Shown: positions 7,275 through 16,320 of the stretch, piece after piece
Layout of the letters: each line of letters opens with the position of its first letter
Position numbering within the stretch: the stretch's first letter is position 1
Origin: CAZAYP01 sp964489425 [NCBI: uncultured Verrucomicrobiota bacterium]
Lineage (GTDB): Bacteria > Verrucomicrobiota > Kiritimatiellia > RZYC01
Length of the DNA stretch: 36,768 bases
NCBI GenBank assembly: GCA_964489425.1
Contig: CAZAYP010000058.1
Coordinates: forward strand, 1-36,768
Direction: 5' to 3'
The notes under the pieces: generated by a model
Database searches by the model: none
The model's input: the letters and a program-made list of their open reading frames with translations, nothing else
What the model was told of the DNA's origin: nothing
Translations under genes and position numbers: made by a program

Positions 7275-8732
7275 ATGGTTTTCAGTTCCCACCTGTTTCT
7301 GTTCTACTTCCTGCCGCTGTCGCTGCTGCTGTACTACCTCATGCCGCGCCGGTTCAAGAACCTGCTGCTCACGCTGGTCAGCTACGTGTTCTATGGGTGG
7401 GCGAACCCGCTGTTCATGGTCTTGATGATGGTGTCCACATTGATCGATTACATTGCCGGGCTGGTCCAGGCGGGGCAATGGGGGACGCGGTTGAAGGAAC
7501 CGGTGCCGCTCCTGCCGCGCAACCAGCCGCGCACCCGGACCCAGAAGTGGGCGTTGACGGCGAGTATCATCTCCAACCTGTCGCTCCTGGGATTTTTTAA
7601 ATATTTCAATCTGACCGCGGATAGCTATGACTACCTCCTGGCCTGGATGGGGATGGAGATGTACCAGCTCGACATGGTGCTGCGCATCACCCTGCCGCTG
7701 GGCATCAGCTTCTACACCTTCCAGTCCATGAGCTATTCCATCGATGTGTACCGCGGCGATGCGCGCGCCATCCGCAACTTCACTGATTTTTCCTGCTACG
7801 TGGCCATGTTCCCGCAGTTGGTGGCCGGCCCGATCATCCGGTTTGCGGACGTGGCCGAGCAGATGCTGAACCGCACCCATACGGTTGAGAAGTTCGCCCG
7901 CGGCGTGGCGTTTTTCATCATGGGCTTGGCCAAGAAAGTGCTGCTGGCCAATCCCTGCGGCAAGGTGGCAGACACGGTGTTCAACGCGGATACCGCGGCC
8001 ACGCTGGATTCGTGGTACGGCGTGGTGGCCTACGCGTTCCAGATCTATTTCGATTTCAGCGCCTACTCGGACATGGCCATCGGGCTGGGGCTGATGATGG
8101 GGTTTGTGTTTGCCAAGAACTTCGACTCGCCGTACCACTCCGAATCCATCAGCGAGTTCTGGCGGCGCTGGCACATCTCGCTGTCGTCGTGGCTGCGCGA
8201 TTACCTGTACATTCCCCTGGGGGGTAACCGCAAGGGGGAGGTGCGGACCTATATCAATCTCCTGCTCGTCATGTTGCTGGGCGGGTTGTGGCACGGCGCG
8301 GCTTGGAACTTCATGATCTGGGGCGCGATCCAGGGCGGGCTCATGGCCTATGAGCGCGCCCTGGGCAAGGATGCACTCTATGCCCGGTTGCCGCGGGTGC
8401 TGCGCGTGCTGGTCACCTTCGTCATCGTGCTGTTTTCGTGGGTGTTTTTCCGCGCCGACAACGTGGTGCGCGCCTGGGCGTACTGCAAGGCCATGGTGGG
8501 GCTGGGCGCGATCACGGAGAGCACCTGGTTGATCCAGGGCATCGTGTACCAGCCCTATTACCTGTTTACCATGGTCCTGTGCGCCGTCATCACCTGGGGC
8601 TGCCCGCAGACATGGGATTGGACCCGGACCCTCACGTGGAAGAAGATCGCGATCATGGTGGTGTTGTTCCTGGTGTCGATCGCCGTGCTGACCACCCAAG
8701 CGTACAACCCGTTCATTTATTTTATTTTTTAA
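7275..8732 (+). CDS. AlgI-type MBOAT membrane O-acyltransferase
   Basis: 485 residues with about ten or more hydrophobic segments spread over the length, starting MVFSSHLFLFYFLPL as in AlgI/DltB-like proteins. The MBOAT signature is clear: FFKYFN, PLGISFYTFQSMSY, FWRRWHISLSSWLRDY (conserved H300), YIPLGGNRKG and GGLWHGAAWNF (catalytic-type H340). The family moves acetyl groups across the inner membrane onto exported polysaccharide such as alginate or cellulose, working with a periplasmic SGNH partner. Here the partner is the next gene, only 2 bp downstream. The substrate is unknown because no glycosyltransferase or alginate polymerase lies in the window. The ribosome-binding site before 7275 is weak. 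The symbol algI is not assigned, since alginate is not shown. Confidence 0.93.
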   Translation: MVFSSHLFLFYFLPLSLLLYYLMPRRFKNLLLTLVSYVFYGWANPLFMVLMMVSTLIDYIAGLVQAGQWGTRLKEPVPLLPRNQPRTRTQKWALTASIISNLSLLGFFKYFNLTADSYDYLLAWMGMEMYQLDMVLRITLPLGISFYTFQSMSYSIDVYRGDARAIRNFTDFSCYVAMFPQLVAGPIIRFADVAEQMLNRTHTVEKFARGVAFFIMGLAKKVLLANPCGKVADTVFNADTAATLDSWYGVVAYAFQIYFDFSAYSDMAIGLGLMMGFVFAKNFDSPYHSESISEFWRRWHISLSSWLRDYLYIPLGGNRKGEVRTYINLLLVMLLGGLWHGAAWNFMIWGAIQGGLMAYERALGKDALYARLPRVLRVLVTFVIVLFSWVFFRADNVVRAWAYCKAMVGLGAITESTWLIQGIVYQPYYLFTMVLCAVITWGCPQTWDWTRTLTWKKIAIMVVLFLVSIAVLTTQAYNPFIYFIF

Positions 8733-8734
8733 TC

Positions 8735-10447
8735 ATGGCAGAAACACCTCAAAAACTGAGCCGCGAAGACGTCGCCAAGCTGGAAATCGGCCGCACGACC
8801 ATTTCCACGTCCGCCGCCTGGTTCCTGATGCTCCTGTTCCTGGCCATCATTTGTGTGGTGCCTCTCGTTCAACACGCGCGCGAGATCCGGCAACACCGCA
8901 CCGGCGCGCGCGCCGCCTGGTGGCCGCAATGTTACGACTTGGCCGGCAGCCTGCGGATCGCCTGGGACGCGGGCCGCGGCGGCGGATCCTGGTGGGACCG
9001 CACGTTGCGCGCCAACCACGCGCTGCTGCAGGAAATCGGCCAATATGAAAGTACCCTGGAAGATTCGTCGTGGCTGACCCACCTGTTGCTGTCGCCGGCC
9101 CAGGCCGTGCTGACCCGCTGGTGCGGCGTGGGCAACGAGAAGGCCTACCTGGGCCGCGACCGCTGGCTGTTTTACCGGCCGGACATCGAGTACCTGACCG
9201 GCCGCGGGTTCCTTGATCCCGCGCAGCAGAAAAAGCGCGCCTTGTCGGCCAAACCATGGGACGACAAGGTCCTGGCGGACCCGCTGCCCGCCATCCTGGA
9301 CTTCCGGGACCAACTTGCGCGGCGCAACATCGCGTTGATCCTCATGCCGGTGCCGGTGAAGCCGGCCGTGATGCCCGGGCAGTTTGCCGCCCATTACCTG
9401 CGCCACCCGCAAATCCCACGCAACCCGTCGCACGAGCAGTTCATGGCTGAGCTCCAGAAAAATAACGTGCTGGTTTATGACTGCAGCGCGCTGCTGTCTT
9501 CGTCCCCATCAGACGCTGGGCCGGCCTATTTGGCTACGGACACGCACTGGGCACCGGCCGCCATGGCCCGCGTGGCCGCCGACCTGGCGGCGTTTATCCG
9601 CCAGTACGTGCCGCTGCCGGACGTGCCGCCCGCCGGCCTGCTGCGCGAGCCGGTGCCCACCACCGGGGAGGGGGACATCGTCACCATGCTCAAACTCCCG
9701 GCAGATCAGAACTTGTTTATGCGTGAGACCATGACCAACCAGCAGGTGATCACCGCCGGCCACGAGCTGTGGCGCGCGGTGCGCGGCGCGGACGTGCTGT
9801 TCCTGGGCGACAGCTTCGCCAACATCTTCTCGCTGCCGGCCATGGGCTGGGGCGAGTCCGCCGGCCTGGTGGAGCAGTTGGGCTGGGAGTTGCAGCGGCC
9901 GCTGGACCGGATCTTGCGCAACGATAACAGCGCGTATGTCACGCGCCAGGCCCTGGCCCGGGAAATGGCCAAGGGGTCTGACCGCCTGGCCGGCAAGCGG
10001 CTGGTGATCTGGGAGTTTGCCATGCGCGAGCTGGCCGTGGGCGACTGGAAGAAGTTCGCCCTGGACCTGGGCGCAATGCCGGAACCCGGCGGCTTCCTCG
10101 CTCCGCCCGCGGGCTCAAACTGGGTCATCACGGCCGAGATCGTGGACGCCGCCGCCGTGCCCAAGCCGGGCAGCGTGCCGTACAAGGATCACATCATGGC
10201 CCTGCACCTGGCCGATGTGCGCGGCGACCAGGTGCCGGCCAGCACGCCGGAAGCCTTGGTGTTCCTGTGGAGCATGCGGGATAACCAGTGGACCCCGGCC
10301 GCCGCGCTGCGCCCCGGTCAGTCTGTACGGCTTCGCGTGCAGCCCTGGGCCGACGTGGCCGCGCATGTTGACGGCATCAACCGCTCGGAACTGGAAGATG
10401 AGCGCCTGCTGCTCGAAGAACCCTGCTGGGGTGAACTCCTGCCGTGA
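8735..10447 (+). CDS. AlgJ/AlgX-like membrane-anchored SGNH acetyltransferase-type protein
   Basis: 570 residues. One N-terminal transmembrane segment (~residues 26-48, AWFLMLLFLAIICVVPLV) anchors the protein, with the rest probably periplasmic. The SGNH-like catalytic elements are D269-T-H271-W in ATDTHWAPAAM and S360 in FLGDSFAN, the DxH plus GDS pairing of AlgJ/AlgX. The family takes the acetyl group delivered by the AlgI-type protein and transfers it to polysaccharide hydroxyls. The last ~120 residues form a separate beta-rich domain, possibly carbohydrate-binding. The ATG lies 2 bp after the stop of the MBOAT gene, so the two are translationally coupled. The opening signal region has no lipobox. 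The actual polymer is unknown. Confidence 0.87.
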   Translation: MAETPQKLSREDVAKLEIGRTTISTSAAWFLMLLFLAIICVVPLVQHAREIRQHRTGARAAWWPQCYDLAGSLRIAWDAGRGGGSWWDRTLRANHALLQEIGQYESTLEDSSWLTHLLLSPAQAVLTRWCGVGNEKAYLGRDRWLFYRPDIEYLTGRGFLDPAQQKKRALSAKPWDDKVLADPLPAILDFRDQLARRNIALILMPVPVKPAVMPGQFAAHYLRHPQIPRNPSHEQFMAELQKNNVLVYDCSALLSSSPSDAGPAYLATDTHWAPAAMARVAADLAAFIRQYVPLPDVPPAGLLREPVPTTGEGDIVTMLKLPADQNLFMRETMTNQQVITAGHELWRAVRGADVLFLGDSFANIFSLPAMGWGESAGLVEQLGWELQRPLDRILRNDNSAYVTRQALAREMAKGSDRLAGKRLVIWEFAMRELAVGDWKKFALDLGAMPEPGGFLAPPAGSNWVITAEIVDAAAVPKPGSVPYKDHIMALHLADVRGDQVPASTPEALVFLWSMRDNQWTPAAALRPGQSVRLRVQPWADVAAHVDGINRSELEDERLLLEEPCWGELLP

Positions 10448-10462
10448 TGGCCAACCACCTCA

Positions 10463-10511
10463 AGCTCCCCTCCTTTTTCAAGGAGGGGTGGCCGTAGGCC
10501 GGGGTGGTTTG
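10463..10511 (+). repeat. Dispersed hairpin repeat, copy 2 (downstream of AlgJ-like gene)
   Basis: This 49-bp copy of the element at 7190-7237 is in the same orientation and begins 15 bp after the AlgJ-like stop codon. The main stem CCCCTCCTT/AAGGAGGGG is intact, and flanking CCAACCACC (10450-10458) can pair with GGTGGTTTGG, extending the fold. It could also act as a transcription end or mRNA-stabilising stem. It lacks a T-run, so it is not a classical intrinsic terminator. Confidence 0.85.
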
Positions 10512-10545
10512 GGAGCGCAGAACTCCTGGCCCACAGGCCCGCCGC

Positions 10546-11325
10546 TCAGTGCAGGTACTTGCGCACCTGGGACTCGAACTCCGCGGCCACGACCTTGGAC
10601 CCGGCGTCGTTGGGATGGCACCCATCGGCGGTCATCAGCGATTTCCATCCCGACTGGGACACGATGGCCGAGTAGGGGTCAGCGGCCAGGATGCCGTAGC
10701 TGTTGGCGATGCGGAACACGCGCGGGTTGAACGCCGCGATGCTGCTGTTGACCGAGCTGATGGTCGAGGGGGTCACGGTGCCGATGATCGCGCGCATGTT
10801 GCGGGACAAGGCGTGCGACACCATGATGCTCAGGTTGAGCTCAATCGAGTCATAGCTGTAGCCTGCCCACCACAGGTCGTTCATGCCTTCCATGATCAGC
10901 ACCAACTGGGGCCGGTACTGGTCGAGAACTGCGGGGATGCGCGATTTGCCCTTCTTGGTGGTTTCGCCGCCGTCCCCGGCATTGATCACGCTGTAGGATC
11001 CGCCCAGGTACCCGTTCAGGAACGCGGGGTAGGCGGTCTTGGGGCCGCCGGAACTGGTTTCGTTGCCATAGGTGATGCTATCGCCGAACGCCAGGATTTT
11101 GCGGATAGGCACCGGCGTGGGGGTGGGCGTGGGCGTCGGTGTGGGGGTGGGGGTGACAAACAGCAGCAGGGTGAGCATGCCCGCGGGGTCGGGTCTTGGC
11201 GTTGCGGTGGCCGGCGGCGTGGCCCCGTCCATCACGCCCTGGCCGGAGGCCGGTTGGCGGAGCGCCAAGGTTACCGCCAGAACCATGACCACGATCAGCA
11301 TCGCGAACCCGATATTTTTATTCAT
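10546..11325 (-). CDS. Exported GDSL/SGNH esterase with Thr-Pro linker
   Basis: 259 residues. A hydrophobic N-terminal signal or anchor (~residues 6-22) is followed by a low-complexity (TP)n linker (~residues 58-71, encoded by the GT-rich tract at 11110-11155). The SGNH hydrolase domain carries block I FGDSITYG (S83), block III GMND, and block V D234-G-C-H237. These give a complete Ser-Asp-His triad, so it should be an active esterase or deacetylase outside the cytoplasm. GAGGGT about 9 nt before the ATG supports the start. It lies 58 bp after another SGNH gene on the same strand, suggesting an operon, and converges on the AlgI/AlgJ pair. Removal or editing of polysaccharide acetyl groups is a reasonable guess. 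Confidence 0.85.
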   Translation of the reverse strand: MNKNIGFAMLIVVMVLAVTLALRQPASGQGVMDGATPPATATPRPDPAGMLTLLLFVTPTPTPTPTPTPTPVPIRKILAFGDSITYGNETSSGGPKTAYPAFLNGYLGGSYSVINAGDGGETTKKGKSRIPAVLDQYRPQLVLIMEGMNDLWWAGYSYDSIELNLSIMVSHALSRNMRAIIGTVTPSTISSVNSSIAAFNPRVFRIANSYGILAADPYSAIVSQSGWKSLMTADGCHPNDAGSKVVAAEFESQVRKYLH

Positions 11326-11383
11326 TTTTTCTACCCTCAGTCCAATGATGATACCCCGAATGCACGTATCCGTTTAGGCGTGT

Positions 11384-12712
11384 TCATGGTGTTGGCGGCA
11401 CGAATCCGCATGCGCGCAGACGTTCCACCATGGCTTGCGCGACCAGGTCGTTGCCGCGTGCCTGGAGATGACCTGAATCCGCGTACACGGTCTCCGCCAC
11501 GTTGCTGAACACTTGGGACACGTCCGTAATGCAAACCCCGGCTTGCCCCGCGTACTGGCGCTGCAAGTCCGCGAGCATGGCCCGCGCGTCGGCATAGAAC
11601 TGCGCCCGCCGCTGCAGTTCCGGCTCCGACAGCAGCAGCCGCTGCTCGGCGGGCGTATATGGCTTGGGCCCCACGCCCATGATCGGCTGGAGAAACAGGC
11701 TGATCTTGAAGCCGCGCTGGCGCGCAATGTCCACCATGTTTTCCAAGTGCCGCCGGTAAATTTCCACGCTGCGCGGCGCGTAGGCCAGGGTTTCGGGCGG
11801 CGGCTTGGCCAGCTTGTATTTCAGCTTGATCAACTGGTCGGTCAGCAGTTCCCACGAAGCAAATTGGCTGAGGAACGAGCCGTCCAGCGAGGAGCGCAGA
11901 CTCTTCAGCAGCAGGCCGAACGTGCCCCAGAAGCTGTAGGTTTTGCGGACGCGCTGCTCCATCTCGTAATGCGTGGCGGATTTCAGTGGGATCCAGCGCT
12001 CGCCCAGCGCGCCCAGCATGCGGTTGCCATAGGCCATGTCGTTCCAGCCATCGTAAACCACAAGGATGTCCGGGTTGAAGTCTGCCAGCTCGGTCATCAG
12101 GTACATGTATTCGTGGCCCGACGAGTAGCCGCCCACGCCCGCGTTGATGACCTCGTAGGGCCGGGGCCCGGGGGCCAGGGTTTGCAGCCAGCGGTCCACC
12201 TGCGCTGGCAGGCTCTGGTCCGGGGTGTTGGCGCCGATCCCGAACACCGTGGACCCGCCCAGCACGATGACCCGGCACACATTCGTGGGCTTGGCCCGGT
12301 CGATGTGGAAATCCAGCGCGCCCGTGGACACGAACCCCTGGTCATTGAGAATGAACGAGTAGTCGCGCGAGTGGGTGATCTTGATGTTGGGGGCGTTGCG
12401 CCAGCCCAGCAGGCCGTCCACGGGGTACATGTCGCGCCAGTGCGCGCCGCGGCGCGGGTCGATGTTGCCCTTGTAGGGTTGGGGCGCCTGGAACAACGGC
12501 GCGGATTGATCCATGAACGGCTTGACGAGCAGCCGGCTCAGAAGGAACTGCTGGACATAGCCGGCCATGGGGTGGCCGCCGCGGTGGGCCTTGACCAGGA
12601 TATAGGCGAGCGCGAGGGGTTCGACCACCAGGAAAAGGATGACCAAAACGAGCAGCCGCCGGCCCCATCGTCGCAGGCGTCCCGTCTGGCCCGGTTTTGT
12701 CTGATTCTCCAT
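11384..12712 (-). CDS. Membrane-anchored SGNH hydrolase-family protein
   Basis: 442 residues from the ATG at 12712, which has GAGGT about 8 nt upstream; an upstream in-frame ATG at 12757 is less likely. One transmembrane segment at ~residues 18-40 (LLVLVILFLVVEPLALAYILV) precedes a long extracytoplasmic part. SGNH elements are VLGGSTVFG (S154), YDGWNDMAYG (block III GxND) and D412-S-G-H415. All catalytic elements are present, so it is likely an esterase or acyl-transferring enzyme, as often found beside MBOAT acyltransferases. It is upstream of, and probably co-transcribed with, the GDSL gene. Substrate unknown. Confidence 0.82.
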   Translation of the reverse strand: MENQTKPGQTGRLRRWGRRLLVLVILFLVVEPLALAYILVKAHRGGHPMAGYVQQFLLSRLLVKPFMDQSAPLFQAPQPYKGNIDPRRGAHWRDMYPVDGLLGWRNAPNIKITHSRDYSFILNDQGFVSTGALDFHIDRAKPTNVCRVIVLGGSTVFGIGANTPDQSLPAQVDRWLQTLAPGPRPYEVINAGVGGYSSGHEYMYLMTELADFNPDILVVYDGWNDMAYGNRMLGALGERWIPLKSATHYEMEQRVRKTYSFWGTFGLLLKSLRSSLDGSFLSQFASWELLTDQLIKLKYKLAKPPPETLAYAPRSVEIYRRHLENMVDIARQRGFKISLFLQPIMGVGPKPYTPAEQRLLLSEPELQRRAQFYADARAMLADLQRQYAGQAGVCITDVSQVFSNVAETVYADSGHLQARGNDLVAQAMVERLRACGFVPPTP

Positions 12713-12747
12713 ATCACGCACCTCAAATCCCCAATAGCAGGCAGGGG

Positions 12748-12776
12748 ACCCTAGCAAACCCGGGGTTCACTGGCAA
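12748..12776 (-). promoter_or_regulatory. Candidate promoter of the SGNH gene pair
   Basis: On the minus strand TTGCCA (12771-12776) and TAGGGT (12748-12753) are separated by 17 bp, placing a start near 12741, about 30 bases before the SGNH ATG. Both boxes are only partial matches. No convincing plus-strand promoter for the divergent GH13 gene is seen in this 108-bp gap. Confidence 0.45.
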
Positions 12777-12820
12777 ACGATCTTCACAACGCGCCGCCGG
12801 CGGTGTACTGATCAAGCCAG

Positions 12821-15800
12821 ATGTCGAAACGTTTTAACAGCAGGGCGGCCGGTTGGTGGCTTGCGGCTTGGATGCTCGCGGCTGGCGGTTGGGTGTTGCC
12901 GGTGGCCGGCCAGTCTTCGCGGCCGGGGTGGGGGGCTACGCCCTATGCGGGCGGGGTAACCTTCCGCGTTTGGGCGCCTAACGCCACGAATGTCAGCGTG
13001 GCCGGGGAATTCAACGGCTGGAGCCAAGCCAGCCACCGGCTGGTCCGCGAAAGCACGACCAGCGGCGTCTGGTCCGCGGACGTGGCGGGCACGCTGTCGG
13101 GCCAGTACAAGTATGTTCTTCAGAACCCGTCCAACATGCCCGGTTGGAGCGGCTGGCGCACGGATCCGCGCAGCCGCCGCGTGAACGCCGCAGACAACTA
13201 CAATTCGATCATCTACAACCCCACCTCGTACAATTGGCAGGGCCAGGCGTTCGCGCCCACCGGCTTCAGTCATCTCGTGGTTTATGAGATGCATATCGGC
13301 GCGTTCAACGACCCCGCGCCCGGCGACGGTGCGCCCGGCACGTTCCTCACGGCCACCGGCCGGCTCGACTACATCCGCGACCTCGGGTTCACCGCCGTGG
13401 AGTTGATGCCGATCAACGAGTTCATGTCCGGAACAAGCTGGGGCTACAACCCGGCGTTCCCGTTTGCCATCGAGAGCAGCTACGGCACGCCCGACGATTT
13501 TAAAACATTTGTCAAAGCCTGCCATGCCCGCGGCCTGGCGGTGCTGATGGACGTGGTCCACAACCACTGGGGCCAAAAGGATCCCGGCGGCTGGACGCAG
13601 TGGCAGTTCGATGGCTGGGCCGCGGCCACGAATTACGGCGGCGTCTATTTCTACAACACCAACGGATTCGCCGATACGCCCTGGGGGCCGCGGCCGGACT
13701 ACGACCGCCCGGAAGTGGTGGACTACATCCTCGACAGCTTCCGCATGTGGAAAGGGGAATACCATCTCGACGGGTTCCGCTGGGACGCGCCCAAGTACAT
13801 TCTCTATACCGACGAGACGCTGGCCACGCCCATCCCGGGCGGATTCAACCTGGTCCAGGACGTGGTCCAGATGCTGGCCACCGAGTATCCCGGCAGCTAC
13901 AATATCGCCGAGGATATCAAGGAGCTGAGCGACTTCAACGGCTACTGGGACCTCGGGTTCCAGTGGGATTTGGAGAACGTGCTCAAGCAAAGCTCGGACA
14001 GCAGCCGCGACATGTGGACCGTGGCGCGCTGCATCAGCGGCACGCCCGCGCGCGTGCTGTTTACCGACTCCCATGACACGGCCGGTGATCTGAACGGCGG
14101 TCAGCGTCTGCCCGCGGAGATCAGCCCGGCGGCGCCCACGGACTACTGGGCGCGCAAGCGCTCCATGCTCGGCGCGGTCGTGGCGTTCACCGCGCCCGGC
14201 GTGCCCATGATCCTCCAGGGCCAGGAAATGCTCGAGACCAACCAGTTCGGCGACACGCGCGCCGTGGACTGGCCGCGCACCGGGACATTTAACCGCGTGG
14301 TGGCGTTCTATCGTGACCTGGCGACCCTGCGCAGCAACGGCCGCAACGTCACGGGCGGATTGCAGGGCGATGGCTGCGTGATCCGCCACGTCAACAATAC
14401 GGACAAGCTGATCGCCTGGACGCGCGCCAACCCCGAGACGCCCGGCGAGGACACCATGGTCGTGGCCAACTTCTCGGTCAACACCCGCTCCAACTATTCC
14501 CTGCCGTTCACAACCGCCGGCACTTGGTACGTGTATCTGAATACCGATTCCACCAATTACAGCGCCGATTTTGGCAACGTGGGCGCGGCCGAGGTCGCCG
14601 CCGCGGGCCAGCCAGCCACCGGCGCGGTGACCCTCGGCCCGTACAGCGCGATGATCCTGTCGCGCGACATCAACGCGGCCATGCCGCTGCGTTCCTATGC
14701 GCTGACCGACACGTCTGGCGGCAACGGAAACGGCCAGGTGGATCCCGGCGAGACCCTTCGGCTGTACCTCACGCTGGCCTGCGAAAGCGCGGCCGGCGCC
14801 ACCAATATCGCTGCGGAACTGGCCACGACCAATCCGGCCGTTACCATGGTCAGCGCTGCGGCCGGCTACCCGGATCTGGCCGGCGGCGCCGTGGCCTCCA
14901 ATGCGGCGCCCTACGTGTTCCGCGTGGCGCCCGACACCCCCTGCGGCGCCACCCTGGAGTTCAACCAGTCTGTAAGTTTCAACGAGGCGGCCACGGTCAA
15001 CCGGCTCGCGATCCCCGTCGGCGCCGCACTGTATTCCGGGTTGCGCACCAACGTGCTCGCCAGCGCCGATGTGCCGCAGTCCATCTACGATGTCCAAACC
15101 ATTTACTCCGAGCTGCCGGTCGCCGCGCTGACCGGCGTGGTGGCGGACGTGAACGTGTACCTGCGCATCATCCACACCTACGACCAGGACCTGACCCTGG
15201 CCCTGCAGCATCCTGACGGCACCGAGGTGCTGCTGGCCAACAAGCGTGGCCGCAGCGGCGACAACTACGGGATCGGCGACTGCGCCACCGGACGACCCAC
15301 GCGGTTCGATGACGCCGCCCTGACCAACATCGCCAAGGGCCGCGCGCCGTTCGCCGGCACCTACCAGCCCGAGTCGCCGCTGTCGGCGCTGAACGGCAAA
15401 CCCATCGCGGGCACCTGGCGCTTGCGGATTACCGACGGCTACGACACGGACCAGGGCACCAACCTGTGCTGGGGATTGGAGTTGGTGCACTATGACACGC
15501 GTTGGGATTGCGCCTGCCATACCAACCGGTCGCCCCTGGCGGCGGATATGTTCCTGTCCACGTCCGCCGACACTCCCACCAACATTGTGCTCCAGGCCGG
15601 CGACCCGGATGGCGACGCCATCGCCGGCCTGCAGATCCCCACGTCGTCGGCCAGCGGCTGGCTGACCCCGGTGAACACGACCAACTGGTCGGTTGTGTAC
15701 TGGCCGGCCCACGGCTTCGCCGGCACGGATGCGTTCACCTATGTTGCAAGCGACGGGCTGACCGCCAGCCCGCCGGCCACGGTCACCGTGGTGGTTTCGC

Positions 15801-16222
15801 CGCCGGCCGACCAGGATGGCGACGGCCTGCCGGACGCCTGGGAACAGTTGTATTTCAACAGCCCCACGGCCGGCGTGGCCGGGGCCGACTTGGACGGGGA
15901 TGGCAGCGCCAATGGCGACGAATACCGCGCCAACACCCGGCCGGACGCGCCGGCTTCGCGGTTGCAGGTGGAATCCGTGGGCCTGCTCTCCAACGGTTGG
16001 CCCCTGGTCCAGTGGCCGGCCGTGGCCGGCACGCGCTATCGCATCGAATGGTCCGGCGACTTGCGCGCCGGCTTTGAGCCGGCCGCGCGTCCGCCGGCCG
16101 ACGAGATCCTGGCCGGCGCGTACGGCGCGGCCTTGACCGCGGCCTGGTCGGACGCCATGTCCGCGCCCCTCGCGGCCGGCACCAACCCTGCGCGCTATTA
16201 CCGCGTACGGGTGCTGCCCTGA
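12821..16222 (+). CDS. Secreted multidomain GH13 alpha-glucan-active enzyme with P-domain
   Basis: 1,133 residues. Order: signal peptide (1-~31, ending VAGQ); CBM48-like domain (~40-130, FRVWAPNATNVSVAGEFNGW); GH13 barrel (~150-510) with region I D244VVHNH, region II GFRWD (nucleophile D322), region III IAED (acid/base E364) and region IV DSHD (D419); a beta domain (~550-620); an Ig-like region (~630-735); a proprotein-convertase P-domain (~740-890, TYDQDLTLALQHPDG ... GTWRLRITDG); a tandem Ig/cadherin-like domain (~897-993); thrombospondin-3 repeat (~997-1043, DQDGDGLPDAWEQ); and a C-terminal beta domain. The CBM48 plus WGYNP motif resemble branching or debranching enzymes, so hydrolysis versus branching is not decided. 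Export of such a fold with a P-domain is unusual for glycogen enzymes and fits extracellular starch or glycogen use. Confidence 0.88.
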   Translation: MSKRFNSRAAGWWLAAWMLAAGGWVLPVAGQSSRPGWGATPYAGGVTFRVWAPNATNVSVAGEFNGWSQASHRLVRESTTSGVWSADVAGTLSGQYKYVLQNPSNMPGWSGWRTDPRSRRVNAADNYNSIIYNPTSYNWQGQAFAPTGFSHLVVYEMHIGAFNDPAPGDGAPGTFLTATGRLDYIRDLGFTAVELMPINEFMSGTSWGYNPAFPFAIESSYGTPDDFKTFVKACHARGLAVLMDVVHNHWGQKDPGGWTQWQFDGWAAATNYGGVYFYNTNGFADTPWGPRPDYDRPEVVDYILDSFRMWKGEYHLDGFRWDAPKYILYTDETLATPIPGGFNLVQDVVQMLATEYPGSYNIAEDIKELSDFNGYWDLGFQWDLENVLKQSSDSSRDMWTVARCISGTPARVLFTDSHDTAGDLNGGQRLPAEISPAAPTDYWARKRSMLGAVVAFTAPGVPMILQGQEMLETNQFGDTRAVDWPRTGTFNRVVAFYRDLATLRSNGRNVTGGLQGDGCVIRHVNNTDKLIAWTRANPETPGEDTMVVANFSVNTRSNYSLPFTTAGTWYVYLNTDSTNYSADFGNVGAAEVAAAGQPATGAVTLGPYSAMILSRDINAAMPLRSYALTDTSGGNGNGQVDPGETLRLYLTLACESAAGATNIAAELATTNPAVTMVSAAAGYPDLAGGAVASNAAPYVFRVAPDTPCGATLEFNQSVSFNEAATVNRLAIPVGAALYSGLRTNVLASADVPQSIYDVQTIYSELPVAALTGVVADVNVYLRIIHTYDQDLTLALQHPDGTEVLLANKRGRSGDNYGIGDCATGRPTRFDDAALTNIAKGRAPFAGTYQPESPLSALNGKPIAGTWRLRITDGYDTDQGTNLCWGLELVHYDTRWDCACHTNRSPLAADMFLSTSADTPTNIVLQAGDPDGDAIAGLQIPTSSASGWLTPVNTTNWSVVYWPAHGFAGTDAFTYVASDGLTASPPATVTVVVSPPADQDGDGLPDAWEQLYFNSPTAGVAGADLDGDGSANGDEYRANTRPDAPASRLQVESVGLLSNGWPLVQWPAVAGTRYRIEWSGDLRAGFEPAARPPADEILAGAYGAALTAAWSDAMSAPLAAGTNPARYYRVRVLP

Positions 16223-16231
16223 GGGATAGGC

Positions 16232-16250
16232 GGGCGCTCTCCGAGCGCCC
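16232..16250 (+). terminator. GC hairpin after the GH13 gene, possible terminator without T-run
   Basis: GGGCGCTC (16232-16239) pairs with GAGCGCCC (16243-16250) over a 3-base loop, 10 bp after the GH13 stop codon. There is no following T-run, so it is either a Rho-independent terminator of weak type or an mRNA 3'-end stem. Confidence 0.5.
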
Positions 16251-16320
16251 AGCTGCCCGAGCCTGCCGATCGGCGGGCGGTGGCCCCACTGTCTGAATCG
16301 CCGAGAATGTATGAGAATGA

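Noticed and set aside
6854-7600. Open frame containing an alternating Asp/Asn stretch.
   Set aside because: It is produced by the hexanucleotide repeat and runs out of frame through the start of the AlgI-type gene; no ribosome-binding site.
11105-11160. GT-rich simple repeat as a regulatory element.
   Set aside because: It encodes the Thr-Pro linker of the GDSL protein in frame and is explained by that.
12812-15712. A 966-codon minus-strand open frame lies opposite the GH13 gene.
   Set aside because: Composition is Val/Gly/Arg/His-rich shadow sequence, while the plus strand encodes clear GH13 motifs.
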